Below are positions 54,125 through 64,000 of a stretch of 64,000 nt of DNA, in pieces. Each line of letters starts with the position of its first letter. The first letter of the stretch is position 1. Source of the stretch: Helicobacter sp. 'house sparrow 1' (GTDB taxonomy: Bacteria > Campylobacterota > Campylobacteria > Campylobacterales > Helicobacteraceae); assembly GCF_900199585.1 (NCBI RefSeq), contig NZ_FZQY01000011.1, positions 1 to 64,000 of the forward strand. The letters are read 5' to 3'. The translations under genes and the position numbers were made by a program. The notes below the pieces were generated by a model. The model searched no databases. It was not told where the DNA came from and saw only the letters and a program-made list of their open reading frames with translations.

Positions 54125-55567
54125 ATGAGTATTGATAATCTGATGGAATTTTTAGGAGGGGTAAATACTTGGCTCTATACTTATTATTTAGTTGCCCTGT
54201 TAGTTTTTGTTGGTATCTTTTATAGCATTAAGCTTGGTTTTGTCCAACTAAGGCTTTTTGGTGAGAGCATTAGAGTAGTAACAGAGAGATCTCAAAGAAC
54301 AGAAAAGCACGCAGAGCATATCAGTCCATTTCAAGCCTTAATGATTTCTACAGCTTCAAGAGTTGGAATTGGAAATATTGCTGGGATTGCTGTTGCAATT
54401 ACTACAGGTGGGTCAGGGGCTGTATTTTGGATGTGGGTAATGGCTTTTTTTGGAGGTGCAAGTGCTTTTGCAGAGAGCACACTAGCTCAAATTTACAAAA
54501 CAAAAGATGGGAATGGTTTTAAAGGTGGTCCTGCATATTATATGCAAAAAGCACTCAATGCAAAATGGATGGGATCTTTGTTTGCAGTAACGCTGATTTT
54601 AACTTACGCCTATGGTTTTAATGGATTACAATCCTATACTATGACCTCTGCTTTTGAGGTTTATTACAATCGAATTAACACAAGTGATTTAACTTTTTCC
54701 CAGAGTAATTGGACGCTTTATATAGGTCTTGTTTTAGCATCTTTCTCTATCATAATGTTTTTTAGCAAAAGTCATTTTATTGGAAAGGTAAGTTCAGTCG
54801 TAGTTCCATATATGGCATTGGCGTATATCTTTCTTGCTGTTTATGTGGTTGTTGTTAATTTTAGTTTTATACCTAATGTGTTAAAGGATATTATTACACA
54901 TGCTTTTGACTTCAAAGCTATTTTTGGAGGTTTTGCAGGAAGTGCTATTGTAATTGGTATTAAAAGAGGGTTATTTTCTAATGAAGCGGGTATGGGATCA
55001 GCTCCTAACGCAGCTGCTGCAGCACATACAACACATCCTGTAAAACAAGGTCTTGTCCAATCTTTGAGCGTTTTTATTGATGTTTTGGTGTGTTCAAGTT
55101 CGGCATTTTTGGTTCTTTTTTCAGGATTGTTTGTTCAAAAAGGACAAGAACTCACAGCAATGCCTTTAGTGCAAAATACTATGATTAAATATTTTGGATC
55201 TTGGGGACTCCACTTTGTAACTTTAGCAATTGTTCTTTTTGCCATTACTTCCTTAATAGGGAATTACTACTATGCACAAGCAAATATTAAATATCTCACG
55301 AATTCAAAAATTGTAATGAGACTTTTTCAATTTAGCGCTGTTTTAATGGTTTTTATCGGTTCTCAAATGAATTTAAGACTAGCTTGGGAATTAGCAGATA
55401 TCTTTATGGGATTGATGGCCACTTTAAATATTGTTGCAATCTTATTCCTTTCAAAAATTGTTTCAAGATCCTTGAAGGATTATTTAGATCAAAGAAAACA
55501 AGGAATAGAACCAAAGTTTAGTGCTAAGAAGCTTGGAATTAAGAACGCAGAGTGTTGGGAGGAATAA
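54125..55567 (+). CDS. Alanine/glycine:sodium symporter, AGCS family
   Basis: Inner-membrane Na+-coupled importer for alanine, glycine or similar amino acids. 480 residues with about ten hydrophobic segments; family marks are FQALMISTASRVGIGNIAGIAVAI (about 59-82), GSGAVFWMWVMAFFG and FSNEAGMGSAPNAAAAAHTTHPVKQGL (about 285-311). GGAGG lies before the ATG. Its end runs into the bidirectional terminator at 55567. Confidence 0.93.
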   Translation: MSIDNLMEFLGGVNTWLYTYYLVALLVFVGIFYSIKLGFVQLRLFGESIRVVTERSQRTEKHAEHISPFQALMISTASRVGIGNIAGIAVAITTGGSGAVFWMWVMAFFGGASAFAESTLAQIYKTKDGNGFKGGPAYYMQKALNAKWMGSLFAVTLILTYAYGFNGLQSYTMTSAFEVYYNRINTSDLTFSQSNWTLYIGLVLASFSIIMFFSKSHFIGKVSSVVVPYMALAYIFLAVYVVVVNFSFIPNVLKDIITHAFDFKAIFGGFAGSAIVIGIKRGLFSNEAGMGSAPNAAAAAHTTHPVKQGLVQSLSVFIDVLVCSSSAFLVLFSGLFVQKGQELTAMPLVQNTMIKYFGSWGLHFVTLAIVLFAITSLIGNYYYAQANIKYLTNSKIVMRLFQFSAVLMVFIGSQMNLRLAWELADIFMGLMATLNIVAILFLSKIVSRSLKDYLDQRKQGIEPKFSAKKLGIKNAECWEE

Positions 55568-55598
55568 AAATAATAGAAGCTTTTGCTTCTATTATTTT
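55567..55598. terminator. Bidirectional terminator between symporter and gatB
   Basis: Perfect 14-bp stem AAAATAATAGAAGC (55567-55580) / 55585-55598 with loop TTTT. A-runs on one side and T-runs on the other give U tails on both strands. It overlaps both stop codons (symporter at 55565-55567, gatB at 55592-55594). Confidence 0.85.
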
Positions 55599-57019
55599 AA
55601 TTTTTCTTTGAGTAGCTCATTTACTCTTGCAGGATTCGCACCTTTAGATTGTTTCATTACTTGACCAACAAAGAATCCAAATAATTTATCTTTACCACTT
55701 TTATATTCTTCTACCTTATCTTGATTTGCATTTAAAACTGCATCAATGATAGATAATATTGCTCCATCATCATTAATTTGAGCCAATCCCATAGAATCAA
55801 TTAATGAGTCAATATCACCACCCTTATCTTTTACAAGAATGTCTAATATGTCTTTGGCACTCTTTGCACTTATTTTTCCATCTTCAATGCGTTTAATTAA
55901 TGTAGATAATAATTTAGCATCAATCCCACAGGTTTGGAGATTATTTCCCTCTTTCAACCTTCCTTGAAGTTCTACAATAAGCCAAGTTACACAAGATTTT
56001 GGACTAGAACCTTCTTGGATCATTGCTTCAAAGAAAGTGGCAAGTTCTAGGCTTGAGGTTAATGTTTGTGCATCCTCTTCCTTGATTCCAAGTGCGCTGA
56101 TATATCTTAAGCGTTTTTCATCAGGCATTTCAGGGATTTTAGAACCTTCTTGCATTAGAACATCATCAATAAATACGGGCAATAAATCAGGATCTGGAAA
56201 ATACCTATAATCTGCACTTTCTTCCTTGCCACGCATTGATCTTGTGATACCCTTTGTTGTATCAAAAAGTCGGGTTTCTTGAACAACTTCAGTCTGATAC
56301 TTCCCGCTTTCCCAAGCATCAATTTGTCGTTCTACCTCATATTCAATAGCTTTTTGAATGAATTTAAAGGAATTGAGATTTTTTATTTCCACTCTTGTAT
56401 AAAGCTTAGTATCGCCAACTGGTCTTATGGAAACATTGGCATCACAACGAAAGCTACCTTCTTGCATATTTGCATCCGAAATACCCAAAAATCTCACAAT
56501 AGAATGCAACTTTTTAAGATAAGCCACTGCTTCATTGCTGTTTCTCATGTCAGGCTCGCTTACAATTTCAAGCAAAGGAGTGCAAGCGCGATTTAAATCT
56601 ATTTTAGAGATATTGCCATCATGGATATTTTTACCTGCATCCTCTTCCATATGGGCACGAGTGATACCAATTGTTTTTGTTTTACCATCAATATCAATCT
56701 CAAGACTACCTTTTCCTACAATTGGAATTTCAAACTGGCTGATTTGATAAGCCTTTGGTAAATCTGGATAGAAATAATTTTTCCTTGCAAAGATGGAATT
56801 TTGATTGATTGTTGCATTAATTGCAGTTCCAAAGGCAATTGCTTTTTTTACAACTTCGCGATTTAAAACAGGTAGCGCACCTGGCAACCCAAGACAAGTA
56901 GGGCATACATTTGTATTTGGATCTTCTCCAAAGCTTGTTGCACAAGAACAGAAAATTTTTGTATTTGTATTGAGTTGGACATGAACTTCAAGTCCTATAA
57001 TTGTTTCAAAAGCACTCAT
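55592..57019 (-). CDS. gatB: Aspartyl/glutamyl-tRNA amidotransferase subunit B
   Basis: Kinase/ester-activating subunit of GatCAB, which converts misacylated Glu-tRNA-Gln and Asp-tRNA-Asn to the correct amides; needed in Helicobacter, which lacks GlnRS and AsnRS. Family start [23 protein letters not shown] and zinc cysteines (C23, C25 with C38-C41 region CPTCLGLPG), then [16 protein letters not shown]. 475 residues with the C-terminal YqeY-like tail ending NELLKEKLK. Its start overlaps the M16 gene by 4 bases. Confidence 0.96.
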   Translation of the reverse strand: MSAFETIIGLEVHVQLNTNTKIFCSCATSFGEDPNTNVCPTCLGLPGALPVLNREVVKKAIAFGTAINATINQNSIFARKNYFYPDLPKAYQISQFEIPIVGKGSLEIDIDGKTKTIGITRAHMEEDAGKNIHDGNISKIDLNRACTPLLEIVSEPDMRNSNEAVAYLKKLHSIVRFLGISDANMQEGSFRCDANVSIRPVGDTKLYTRVEIKNLNSFKFIQKAIEYEVERQIDAWESGKYQTEVVQETRLFDTTKGITRSMRGKEESADYRYFPDPDLLPVFIDDVLMQEGSKIPEMPDEKRLRYISALGIKEEDAQTLTSSLELATFFEAMIQEGSSPKSCVTWLIVELQGRLKEGNNLQTCGIDAKLLSTLIKRIEDGKISAKSAKDILDILVKDKGGDIDSLIDSMGLAQINDDGAILSIIDAVLNANQDKVEEYKSGKDKLFGFFVGQVMKQSKGANPARVNELLKEKLK

Positions 57020-58302
57020 TTATCCTCCTGTAGAGTTAAAACACTAAAAGTTAATTGTTTTAATTCTGTATGTGATTTTATATAGGTATTGATTTCATCA
57101 AGTGTAATATTTTGAATTTGTTCAAGTTGTAATTGGTTAAAATCAAGAGGTAGGTCCAAATAATAGTTTTGAAATTTCTCATTCAACCTTTGTGCTAATG
57201 TCTCTCTTCTTAAAGGATCACTTCCTAGTAAGAATTGTTTAGCGCCATCTAGTTCTTCTTGTGTAATACCATTTGTAATAAAATTATTTACCACATCTTG
57301 AACAAGCTGTATAGCCTCATTTTGGTTTTCTAATTTTGTTTGCAAATAACCTGAGGCATAATTGATAATTTTTCCAGTATTTACTCTGAGATATGCAGAA
57401 TATGCCAATCCCCTTTTGACGCGTATTTCTTCCATAAGTCTGGAGCCAAAACCGCTAGATCCAAGAACAAAAGATAGAATTTTTGCCTTATAAGATTCTT
57501 TTTTTAGATCTGTGAGATAAAAAGGAGAACCAAAATAAATATATGCCTGTTGTGTGTCCTTATATATCGTGGATTGAGATGGTTTTGGGTTTGCTTCATA
57601 TTTATGGTTGGGTGCTTTTTTCCCAGTTTCTAAATGTGAAAGTAATTGTTTGATCTGATGGAGTATTTTTTCCTCATTTAAATCCCCACCTACTACCACT
57701 ACAATTCTTGATAACACTAGGTTATCTTCTAAAAAACTTTTAATATCTGATAATGTAATATTTTCTATTGTTTCTTTTGTAGCACTTTGTGCTAAAGGAG
57801 TATTTTCAAATAAATGTTTTGAGAGGTTTTTATCAGCAAGATAATCAAAATCATTTTCCTTTGCCAAAAGCATATTAATAGTATCTTGTTTGATTTTATC
57901 TAGAGTTTTTTGAGTGTAATTGGGATCAAGGAGAAGGTCTTGAAGCAATTGCAGTGCTTCTGTTTCTTTCTCTTTAAGGAAACTAAGTTCAATATTAAGC
58001 GTTTCAACTCCTGCTGAAGCATGCAAAGAAATCGCACGCTTATCTAGCTCTTCTGAGAATTTTATTACCCCAAGTGTTTTTGTCCCCTCATTTAGTAGTC
58101 TTGCACCCATAGAGGCAAGTCCCAGTAAGCTTCCATCATTGATCTTGCCACCACCTAAAAAGCTTAGTCGCATAAAACCCACAGGAATTACTTGAGATTT
58201 TTCAAAAATTACAGGAATTTCTTGGCGTTTAACTTCAATATATTGCATTGTTTTAGCCTGCATTATCACTCCTAGTAGTAGAATTAAAAGGATTTTTTTC
58301 AT
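57016..58302 (-). CDS. M16-family peptidase-like protein lacking the zinc motif
   Basis: Insulinase-fold protein (428 residues, signal peptide about 1-17). The catalytic HxxEH has been lost: where relatives read GLAHxLEHxLF, this has [14 protein letters not shown] (61-74), so H, E and H are S64, A67 and R68. The C-terminal R/Y pair domain is kept ([14 protein letters not shown]). In this lineage such a protein pairs with an active M16 partner elsewhere, like mitochondrial MPP alpha with beta. The H. pylori homologue is HP0657 by position (before gatB, after mqnC). 4-base overlap with gatB and a one-base overlap with mqnC. Confidence 0.82.
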   Translation of the reverse strand: MKKILLILLLGVIMQAKTMQYIEVKRQEIPVIFEKSQVIPVGFMRLSFLGGGKINDGSLLGLASMGARLLNEGTKTLGVIKFSEELDKRAISLHASAGVETLNIELSFLKEKETEALQLLQDLLLDPNYTQKTLDKIKQDTINMLLAKENDFDYLADKNLSKHLFENTPLAQSATKETIENITLSDIKSFLEDNLVLSRIVVVVGGDLNEEKILHQIKQLLSHLETGKKAPNHKYEANPKPSQSTIYKDTQQAYIYFGSPFYLTDLKKESYKAKILSFVLGSSGFGSRLMEEIRVKRGLAYSAYLRVNTGKIINYASGYLQTKLENQNEAIQLVQDVVNNFITNGITQEELDGAKQFLLGSDPLRRETLAQRLNEKFQNYYLDLPLDFNQLQLEQIQNITLDEINTYIKSHTELKQLTFSVLTLQEDK

Positions 58303-59348
58303 TAAAAATACTCCAAAATTTCATAAGCAGTATTGCGTTTAGCAGGGGTATCTCCAACATCTCGGATTAATCTTATCATCTCTTGTTGATTCATAGAATT
58401 TGTAACACCCGCAGCAGCAACGACATTTTCTTCCATCATCGTGCTACCTAGGTCATTAGCACCAAAAAGTAGTGCGAGCTGTCCAATATAAGACCCCTGT
58501 GTTACCCAAGAGCTTTGTATATTCTTAAAATTATCAAGATAGATTCTGCTACAGGCAAGAAGTCTTAAATAACGATTTGAAGAAGCCTTAGTAAGATGAG
58601 GAAATTTATTTTTAAGAGGAGTGTTTTTGGGTTGGAAACTCCAGAGGATAAAAGCCCTAAATCCAGAGGTTTCATCTTGAAGAGAACGGATTCTATCCCA
58701 ATGTTCTATAATATCCTCATCATTATCAAGACTTCCAAACATCATTGTGGCAGTGCTTTTTATATCCAGTTTGTGTGCCTGTCTATGAATATCAATCCAC
58801 TCATCAGAATCTAACTTCTTAGGAGCAATAAGATCCCTTACTCTATCACTTAGTATTTCTGCACCTGCTCCTGGGATAGATGATAACCCCGCATCTTTTA
58901 AACATTGAAGAACTTCGGGAACACTAAGATTTGAAACTTTTGCAATATAGCTAATTTCAATAGCAGAAAAACCATGTATGGTAATTTGGGGGTATTTTTG
59001 ATGGATATGTGAAACTAGTTTTTGATAAAAATCTATCTTCAATTTTGGATGGACTCCACCTTGAAATAAAACTTGAGTTCCTCCTATTGCTAGAAGTTCA
59101 TCAATTTTTCTATCAATCTCTTCAAAACCTAAGATATAGGCATCGGCCTCACCAATTTTGCGTTTAAAAGCACAAAAATCACAATCTACCCAACAAATAT
59201 TTGTGTAGTTAATATTACGATCCACGATAAAGGTAGTAGTTCTTTTTGGATGTAGTTGTAACTTAATCTTATTTGCCATTGCTCCTAGATCTTTTAATGA
59301 AGCATTTTGCATCAGATATAAGATTTCTTTATTACTTATTCTTGCCAT
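58302..59348 (-). CDS. mqnC: Cyclic dehypoxanthinyl futalosine synthase MqnC
   Basis: Radical SAM enzyme of the futalosine route to menaquinone. The cluster cysteines are C52, C56 and C59 in NICWVDCDFCAFKR, followed by FQGGVHP and the later HGFSAIEI. I place the start at the ATG at 59348 (MARISNKEIL), which overlaps the bamA stop by 2 bases; a longer frame upstream lies within bamA. 348 residues. Menaquinone is the main quinone of Helicobacter and links to the LutABC lactate route in this window. Confidence 0.93.
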   Translation of the reverse strand: MARISNKEILYLMQNASLKDLGAMANKIKLQLHPKRTTTFIVDRNINYTNICWVDCDFCAFKRKIGEADAYILGFEEIDRKIDELLAIGGTQVLFQGGVHPKLKIDFYQKLVSHIHQKYPQITIHGFSAIEISYIAKVSNLSVPEVLQCLKDAGLSSIPGAGAEILSDRVRDLIAPKKLDSDEWIDIHRQAHKLDIKSTATMMFGSLDNDEDIIEHWDRIRSLQDETSGFRAFILWSFQPKNTPLKNKFPHLTKASSNRYLRLLACSRIYLDNFKNIQSSWVTQGSYIGQLALLFGANDLGSTMMEENVVAAAGVTNSMNQQEMIRLIRDVGDTPAKRNTAYEILEYF

Positions 59349-59349
59349 A

Positions 59350-61758
59350 TTAAAACCTCGTTCCAAGAGTAAATTCAAAGCTAGAGGTATAATCACCTGG
59401 TTGTTTATTAAATACCTTGATAGGGAAAACTAACACAATAGGCCCCATTGGAGAAACCCATTCTAATGCTACTCCTGTGGCAGCTCTCCAAGTAATTGCA
59501 TTATTTCCTGCACCCACAATACCAAAATCCTTAAAATTTGCAATATTCTTATCTGCGACCCCTGCATAAGTTCTATAATGCAATAATCCATAGTCAAAAT
59601 AAGCAGAGATACGCATTTTTGCAGCTTCCAAGATTCCATAACTCAATTCAATGGAGTTGGTAAACATTCCATCGCCACCTACCCATAATCCTAACTCATC
59701 TCTAGGTGAAATTGATCCACTTCTAAAGCCACGAATTGTGGTAACTCCACCCATATAAAAGGTGTTATTAATTGGTAGAAAACTTTCTCTATTGTAACGG
59801 AAGAAATAACCACCCTGTGCTTTATATCTCCCAATTAAATCAATCCCAAGATAATCTTTAAAATAAGTGTATGCAGCAAACTTTGCATAAAGTTTTGTAT
59901 TATAGACATCCCCTCCAATACCATTAAATTGAGCATATGCAGATACAATAAAGCCTCGTTTTGGAAAATAGTAGTCATCTGTATTATCAAAGTTGAGACT
60001 TGGTGTAAGAGAACTTGTAATTGGAAGCGAATATTCTTTGTCCCAAAGTCCGATTATAGAATAATTACCATAAGTGCCTACAACCCTATTATTTGAGGCA
60101 TAATAACGCTCATATAATGGAGAAGTAAAATTGCTTGTTTTTAAAACATTAAAATCATAACCAAGACTTGCTCTTAGCGTATTGGTAAGAAGTTTTCCAA
60201 CAGAGATTCCAAAACCAGCATTTTGTTGCACATAATTATAACTTACAGAATAGGTTGCATAGAGATTGATAGAAGAGCTATAGTAGCTATCAAAAAGTCT
60301 AGGATTTGTAAGTGAGATACTACCAGAATAGGATTTACCAGCATTCTTAATACCATAATACGAAAGACCAGAACCAGTAGAAATATTTGCATAAATACTT
60401 CCACTTTGCCCTGTTCCAAACAAGTTTCTCTCACTAATGGTTCCATTAATCATCAACCCACCATAACTACCATATCCCATACCAAACTGTAATTCTCCCG
60501 TGCGACCCTCAGAGACGCTAATGATAAGGTCCATTGTATTTTCAGAAAGTCTTTTTTGATCTATTTTTACACTTTCAAAAAACCCAAGTCTTCTTAAGGC
60601 ATTTTCAGAAGCCATAATTTTTGTAAGAGAGTAAGTATCATCGGGTGCAAGTAAAATTTCACGGCGAATGATTCTATCAGCTGTTCTTGTATTGCCTGTA
60701 ACAATCACATCATTGATTTTTACTTTTTGTCCCACTTGAATGTGATAGATTACCTTTACTGTTCCATTTTTTTCATCTTTATCCAAATCAGGATTTACAA
60801 CAGCAAATGCATAGCCATAATCCGCAACTGCTTGTTTTAAAAGTTGCATATCAATTCTTAATTCTTCAATATTGATATAAGTGTTTTTTTTGCTCTTTAG
60901 AAGTTTTTTTAGCTTTGCTATGGATTCTACTTCATTATCAATTTGAATATCAATATCAGAGATTTTATATTGAATTCCCTCATCGATTTTAAAATAAAGA
61001 TTGGCTGTGTAATTTGAGAAGTTAGTATCCAAAAAGGGTGCAGAAACATTTGCATCCAAAAATCCATGCCTCATATAAACATCTTGAATTCTCTTATTAT
61101 CAAAATCAAGTTCTTGGAGGCGCAATTTCCCATCATTTCTTCCCCACATCCACCCCATAAACTGTCTTTGTTTATTTGCAGAAAGGGATTCTACTTGTTT
61201 AACACTTAGTTTTTTTCTACCATCATAGAATGCTTTAGTGATATAGATGTTGCTTCCGCGATTTACATTAAAGGTGATTGCAAATACATTATCCCCAATC
61301 TCATCTCTTTGGATTTGGATAGTTGTTCCATAATAGCCTTGAATCTCTAGAATAGTTTGTAGGGTTTCTTTTGCTTTTTGTAGCTTTTGCTCATCAAATA
61401 CATCACCCTTTTTTACACCAAGTTGCTTATAGATAGTTTCTCTTTCTTGTTCTGTTCCATAGCCCTTAATCTCAAGACTTGCAATACGAGGTTTTTCAGC
61501 AAAATGAAAGACAAGCTCTCCTTGATTAAAAGTGGCATAAATATCTTTAAAATAACCCTGATCATAGAGGGCTAAAATTGCAGAATCTACCCTTTTTTCA
61601 TCTAACTTGTCTCCTTTTTTTATCCCTGTAACCTCTTGTGCAAGGAGATCAGACATATATACAAGTCCATCATATTTAATGGATTTAATCACTTCATCTG
61701 CATAGGTGTTAGAAATAACAACAAAGCTAATTGGGAAAATTAAACGTTTTAAAAACAA
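59350..61758 (-). CDS. bamA: Outer membrane protein assembly factor BamA
   Basis: Central beta-barrel of the BAM machine that inserts outer-membrane proteins. Signal peptide about 1-20 (cleavage near NTYADEV). Five POTRA-type repeats are expected over about 21-400, with [14 protein letters not shown] in the last. The barrel (about 410-802) contains [22 protein letters not shown], the VRGF-type loop of Omp85 proteins, and ends with phenylalanine (FTLGTRF) as needed for barrel recognition. 802 residues. Followed by mqnC on the same strand. Confidence 0.95.
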   Translation of the reverse strand: MFLKRLIFPISFVVISNTYADEVIKSIKYDGLVYMSDLLAQEVTGIKKGDKLDEKRVDSAILALYDQGYFKDIYATFNQGELVFHFAEKPRIASLEIKGYGTEQERETIYKQLGVKKGDVFDEQKLQKAKETLQTILEIQGYYGTTIQIQRDEIGDNVFAITFNVNRGSNIYITKAFYDGRKKLSVKQVESLSANKQRQFMGWMWGRNDGKLRLQELDFDNKRIQDVYMRHGFLDANVSAPFLDTNFSNYTANLYFKIDEGIQYKISDIDIQIDNEVESIAKLKKLLKSKKNTYINIEELRIDMQLLKQAVADYGYAFAVVNPDLDKDEKNGTVKVIYHIQVGQKVKINDVIVTGNTRTADRIIRREILLAPDDTYSLTKIMASENALRRLGFFESVKIDQKRLSENTMDLIISVSEGRTGELQFGMGYGSYGGLMINGTISERNLFGTGQSGSIYANISTGSGLSYYGIKNAGKSYSGSISLTNPRLFDSYYSSSINLYATYSVSYNYVQQNAGFGISVGKLLTNTLRASLGYDFNVLKTSNFTSPLYERYYASNNRVVGTYGNYSIIGLWDKEYSLPITSSLTPSLNFDNTDDYYFPKRGFIVSAYAQFNGIGGDVYNTKLYAKFAAYTYFKDYLGIDLIGRYKAQGGYFFRYNRESFLPINNTFYMGGVTTIRGFRSGSISPRDELGLWVGGDGMFTNSIELSYGILEAAKMRISAYFDYGLLHYRTYAGVADKNIANFKDFGIVGAGNNAITWRAATGVALEWVSPMGPIVLVFPIKVFNKQPGDYTSSFEFTLGTRF

Positions 61759-62199
61759 AAGTAGCCTTATTCTAGGTAATTAACAGAGCAAAGATTTTAC
61801 CTTAAACAAGGCTTTTTTTGGTAAATGCTTTGCTTTAATTTTTCTAAAAAATTAGAGAAAAATCAAATTGGCATTAAAAATATTCAGGTTAGAAACTTCA
61901 CTTGATATTGAAAAATTTTGAATTTAAACATCAAGTGAAACATTGATTTATTCACATTAATACCGTTTCAAGGGCTTGTAAGATAAGCTTTAGAGTAGGG
62001 TTAAGATAGGGCATTATAAAAATAGAGAAGGACTATATAAAATTTAATTTGATAAAAGCAGAAAAATAAACAAAAGTTTGGTTGAGGTATAAAAAAATCT
62101 AAAAAATAATAAAGCTAAAAGATAGAATCATTTTTTAAAAGTTCTATAAATAATAGAAAATAATAGGATTTTAAGATGCTGTGAGGGCATAGGTCGAAA
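61759..62199. other. Gene-free interval upstream of bamA
   Basis: 441 bases between the bamA start and the end of the glycosyltransferase gene. No frame is open for more than a short run. A perfect 10-bp inverted repeat (61897-61906 and 61930-61939) is the only structure of note. The bamA promoter should lie in the first 150 bases; I could not fix a -10 box. Confidence 0.5.
61897..61939. repeat. Inverted repeat upstream of bamA
   Basis: TTCACTTGAT (61897-61906) and ATCAAGTGAA (61930-61939) are perfect reverse complements with 23 bases between, themselves partly palindromic (TGAAAAATTTTGAA-like). It lies about 140-180 bases before bamA and 260 after the glycosyltransferase stop. It could be a regulatory site or an RNA hairpin. 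Confidence 0.45.
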
Positions 62200-63345
62200 C
62201 TAAGGCTTAATTAAAGAGTTAATGATTCTTAAAATTTTATTTTGGTTTTGCTTGTAGTTGAGGGTTTCTGAGGCCTTATGCGAGGCAAGTTTAAGTTTTA
62301 AGATCTGGTTTTTATCAAGTGAGTTGAGACTTGAAGCAATGCTTTTAGCACTAAAATTAGTTGAACAAACCCCCATTTTATACTGTGAAATAAAAGATAG
62401 AAGTGATGGCAGAGGTGTTGTGATAATGCCAAGTCTTGCTTGGATATATTCAAAAAACTTATTTGGCATTGCGTTGGCATTATTGAAGCTATTGGGGCTT
62501 AGGGTTAAGATTCCTAAATCAAACTGATTGGTAAAGGGAATAATCTCTTGCATTGCCACAGGTGGAATAAAGCTTATGTTATTAGGGGCATTGTTTTGTA
62601 AATTTTCTAAAAAATTAGCTTGATTACTTAGCCCTAAGATATAAAGATGGAATCTATCTTCAAGATTCTTTGCTATTTCTACTAAAAAGTGAGAATTTCT
62701 ATCAGGGCTTAAGAAGCCATGATATACAATTTTTATTTTTTCTTCCAAGGGGCTTGGGTTAAGATCAAAATAGGGTGGTAGGGAATAAAAAACTTCACAT
62801 CTTAGATTAAAAATTTCAAAATATTTTTTGGCAATTCCCTCGCTTACAGTGATAGCAAAATCTACTTCTTTAAGATAAGTTTTGCATAAAAAATAAAAAA
62901 AGTTTCCAAAAGTCTCTAACCACTGAGGGTTGTTTTCATACTCAAGAGGATAATATTCTCGCAAATCAATAAGAATCTTTGTTTTTGGATTTTTGTTTTT
63001 GTAATCACTAGCAAAAGGTAAAAGGGTAATATCTTCTACAATAATAAGGTCAGATTTTGGTAGGGAATCTAAGATTTTTGTAATTGTTCTACGATTTGGG
63101 GTATAGATTAGTGGAAGAAAATTTTTTGCCTTAAGTTTAGTCTCTAAGGCTTCTTGTTCCTCTTTGCTCCTTTGTTTTGCATTTTTATCAGCAGGATAGC
63201 TAAAGGTTTTTACTTTAGGGATAAAAGAGCATTCTCTTGCAATTGCATAGATGTTAAAATAATCCTTCAGCATTTCTATCATCCTATAAGGACGAGGTCT
63301 TTTGACAATATCAAAATCATTGAGTAGGATTATATTTTTTTGCAT
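62200..63345 (-). CDS. Glycosyltransferase, GT4-like (GT-B fold)
   Basis: 381 residues from the ATG at 63345, preceded by AAAGGA; longer frames upstream run inside the prepilin gene and are not credible. The C-terminal half is GT-B/GT4-like: KIVYHGFLSPDRNSHFLVEI opens the donor domain, FDLGILTLSPNSFNNANAMPNKFFEYIQARLGII carries the acidic/EX7E-type region with KFFEYIQA. Likely adds a sugar to LOS, capsule or a protein glycan; substrate unknown. Overlaps the prepilin-like gene by 16 bases. Confidence 0.75.
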   Translation of the reverse strand: MQKNIILLNDFDIVKRPRPYRMIEMLKDYFNIYAIARECSFIPKVKTFSYPADKNAKQRSKEEQEALETKLKAKNFLPLIYTPNRRTITKILDSLPKSDLIIVEDITLLPFASDYKNKNPKTKILIDLREYYPLEYENNPQWLETFGNFFYFLCKTYLKEVDFAITVSEGIAKKYFEIFNLRCEVFYSLPPYFDLNPSPLEEKIKIVYHGFLSPDRNSHFLVEIAKNLEDRFHLYILGLSNQANFLENLQNNAPNNISFIPPVAMQEIIPFTNQFDLGILTLSPNSFNNANAMPNKFFEYIQARLGIITTPLPSLLSFISQYKMGVCSTNFSAKSIASSLNSLDKNQILKLKLASHKASETLNYKQNQNKILRIINSLIKP

Positions 63346-64000
63346 AGTTTTCCTTTCAACACAGCCCCTGTTTTGGGTAAGATACAGACTTTTTCTTGAA
63401 GATCTTCTTTTTGCAAAACAATAACAAAAGGTTGGGTGATTGGGGTTTTTTGTGTTCCGCAATAAGGCTTTCCAAGATAATCAAAATAGATTCTATAAGT
63501 TTGTCTTTCCCTGCAAATATCTTGTGCATTTATTTTAATTTCTACCCCAAAAGATTCCATAAATCTAGTTGAGGTCTCAGCATTGTTTTTGCAAAAATCA
63601 GAAATATTATTGTTGTTATAGCCACTCAAGCATCTTAAATTTAGCCCTTGTGTAGCGATAATATCACCTGCCATTGGACGATTGTCATAATGTGTTGTTT
63701 GAGAGAATCTTGGTGTGTCTAAATAAATACTAAAACTATTTTGAGTGTATTTTCCACTTAGATGGAATTGAATTTGCCAAAATATTTGATTTGAAATTAA
63801 AATTTGAGGATTAATACTAGGAAAGCTATCACTTATCCATTTGGTTTGTTTTAAATCTGTGTAGTATGTGCTTTGAGTGAGTGCTAAATTTTTGGCATAA
63901 AGAATATTTTGATAAAGAAGATGCGCGCTTTTATGTACTTGATTGGTGATATTGGGTTTTGCAAAAAAAACCAATATCCCAAGAATACTAAAGGTCAATA
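63330..64000 (-). CDS. Prepilin-like (type IV pseudopilin) protein, 5' end outside the window
   Basis: C-terminal 223 residues of a longer gene running off the right edge. The visible N-terminal end reads LTFSILGILVFFAK, the hydrophobic helix of prepilins just after the FTLIE-type processing site, so the signal and methylation site lie beyond 64000. The rest has paired cysteines (CLSGYN..FCKN, CGTQ, CILP..LCKK) typical of pseudopilin-like proteins in Campylobacterota. No pilus assembly gene is in the window. Confidence 0.7.
   Translation of the reverse strand, partial: LTFSILGILVFFAKPNITNQVHKSAHLLYQNILYAKNLALTQSTYYTDLKQTKWISDSFPSINPQILISNQIFWQIQFHLSGKYTQNSFSIYLDTPRFSQTTHYDNRPMAGDIIATQGLNLRCLSGYNNNNISDFCKNNAETSTRFMESFGVEIKINAQDICRERQTYRIYFDYLGKPYCGTQKTPITQPFVIVLQKEDLQEKVCILPKTGAVLKGKLCKKI

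Noticed and set aside
56279-56596. 105-codon plus-strand frame within gatB
   Set aside because: Antisense to a well-conserved gene and with composition typical of a shadow frame.
63346-63462. 39-residue N-terminal extension of the glycosyltransferase
   Set aside because: It runs inside the prepilin-like gene; the ATG at 63345 has AAAGGA and starts the typical GT-B sequence.
1-64000. tRNA genes, CRISPR array or insertion sequence
   Set aside because: No T-arm GTTCRANYC with a matching acceptor stem, no regular direct repeats with spacers and no transposase were seen by eye; a tRNAscan run would settle the first.

Overview
The window comes from a low-GC Campylobacterota chromosome, most likely a Helicobacter species. 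Pointers are the AT-rich codon use, the C4 zinc-ribbon S14, a FlhX-type FlhB paralogue, the FlgZ/HP0958 sigma-54 partner, the futalosine-pathway enzyme MqnC and lutABC-lldP lactate genes. From memory, many blocks have the gene order of Helicobacter pylori (rpoN-lptB-tsaE-dnaX; the ribosomal cluster; flhX-ribE-tatD-mltD-rlpA-kdsC-lptC-lptA-engB-pbp2; nif3-flgZ-waaA-rluA-lgt; bamA-mqnC-M16-gatB), but here they sit side by side. The presence of a pheA gene argues against H. pylori itself. I saw no tRNA or rRNA gene, CRISPR array, phage or insertion sequence.

Layout. 0-1 kb: a glycosyltransferase. 1.3-7.2 kb (minus): the run rpoN, lptB, tsaE, dnaX, rnhB and an AAA-type ATPase. 7.4-21.1 kb (plus): an unbroken S10-spc-alpha ribosomal supercluster from rpsJ to rplQ with secY, map, infA, rpoA and the 37-codon rpmJ. 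21.2-22.1 kb (minus): flhX and ribE. 22.1-30.1 kb (plus): tatD, then an envelope cluster (mltD, rlpA, kdsC, lptC, lptA, engB, an ArgA-like acetyltransferase, a MreD-like membrane protein and PBP2), interrupted by what I read as a decayed hisB. 30.2-34.0 kb (minus): purH, miaA and an NCS2 purine permease. 34.2-38.7 kb (plus): nif3, flgZ, waaA, a pseudouridine synthase, a small STAS-like protein and lgt. 38.7-39.5 kb: an 816-base gene-free stretch with a long imperfect inverted repeat and an 11-C tract. 39.5-43.9 kb (minus): lldP-lutA-lutB-lutC for L-lactate use. 44.4-45.5 kb: an overlapping SMR transporter pair and a small membrane protein. 45.7-48.5 kb (minus): clpA, clpS and a membrane protein. 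48.6-51.8 kb (plus): lysA, a pheA with eroded active-site motifs and a DUF2156 protein. 51.8-55.6 kb: Na+-coupled transporters flanking ybgC and a DUF493 gene. 55.6-61.8 kb (minus): gatB, an M16-family protein lacking the zinc motif, mqnC and bamA. 62.2-64 kb (minus): a glycosyltransferase and the truncated end of a prepilin-like gene.

Themes. Outer-membrane building is strongly represented: LptA, LptB, LptC, KdsC, WaaA, BamA, Lgt, PBP2, MltD, RlpA and glycosyltransferases. Flagellar control appears through RpoN, its partner FlgZ, and FlhX. I found no wholly new multi-gene system. The most interesting items are the candidate structured RNA or inverted-repeat element at 38.76-38.94 kb (its mismatches become G-U pairs if the minus strand is transcribed), the hisB remnant whose old stop still overlaps the kdsC start, the PheA with lost catalytic and feedback motifs, and several well-formed palindromes or hairpins in promoter and leader regions.
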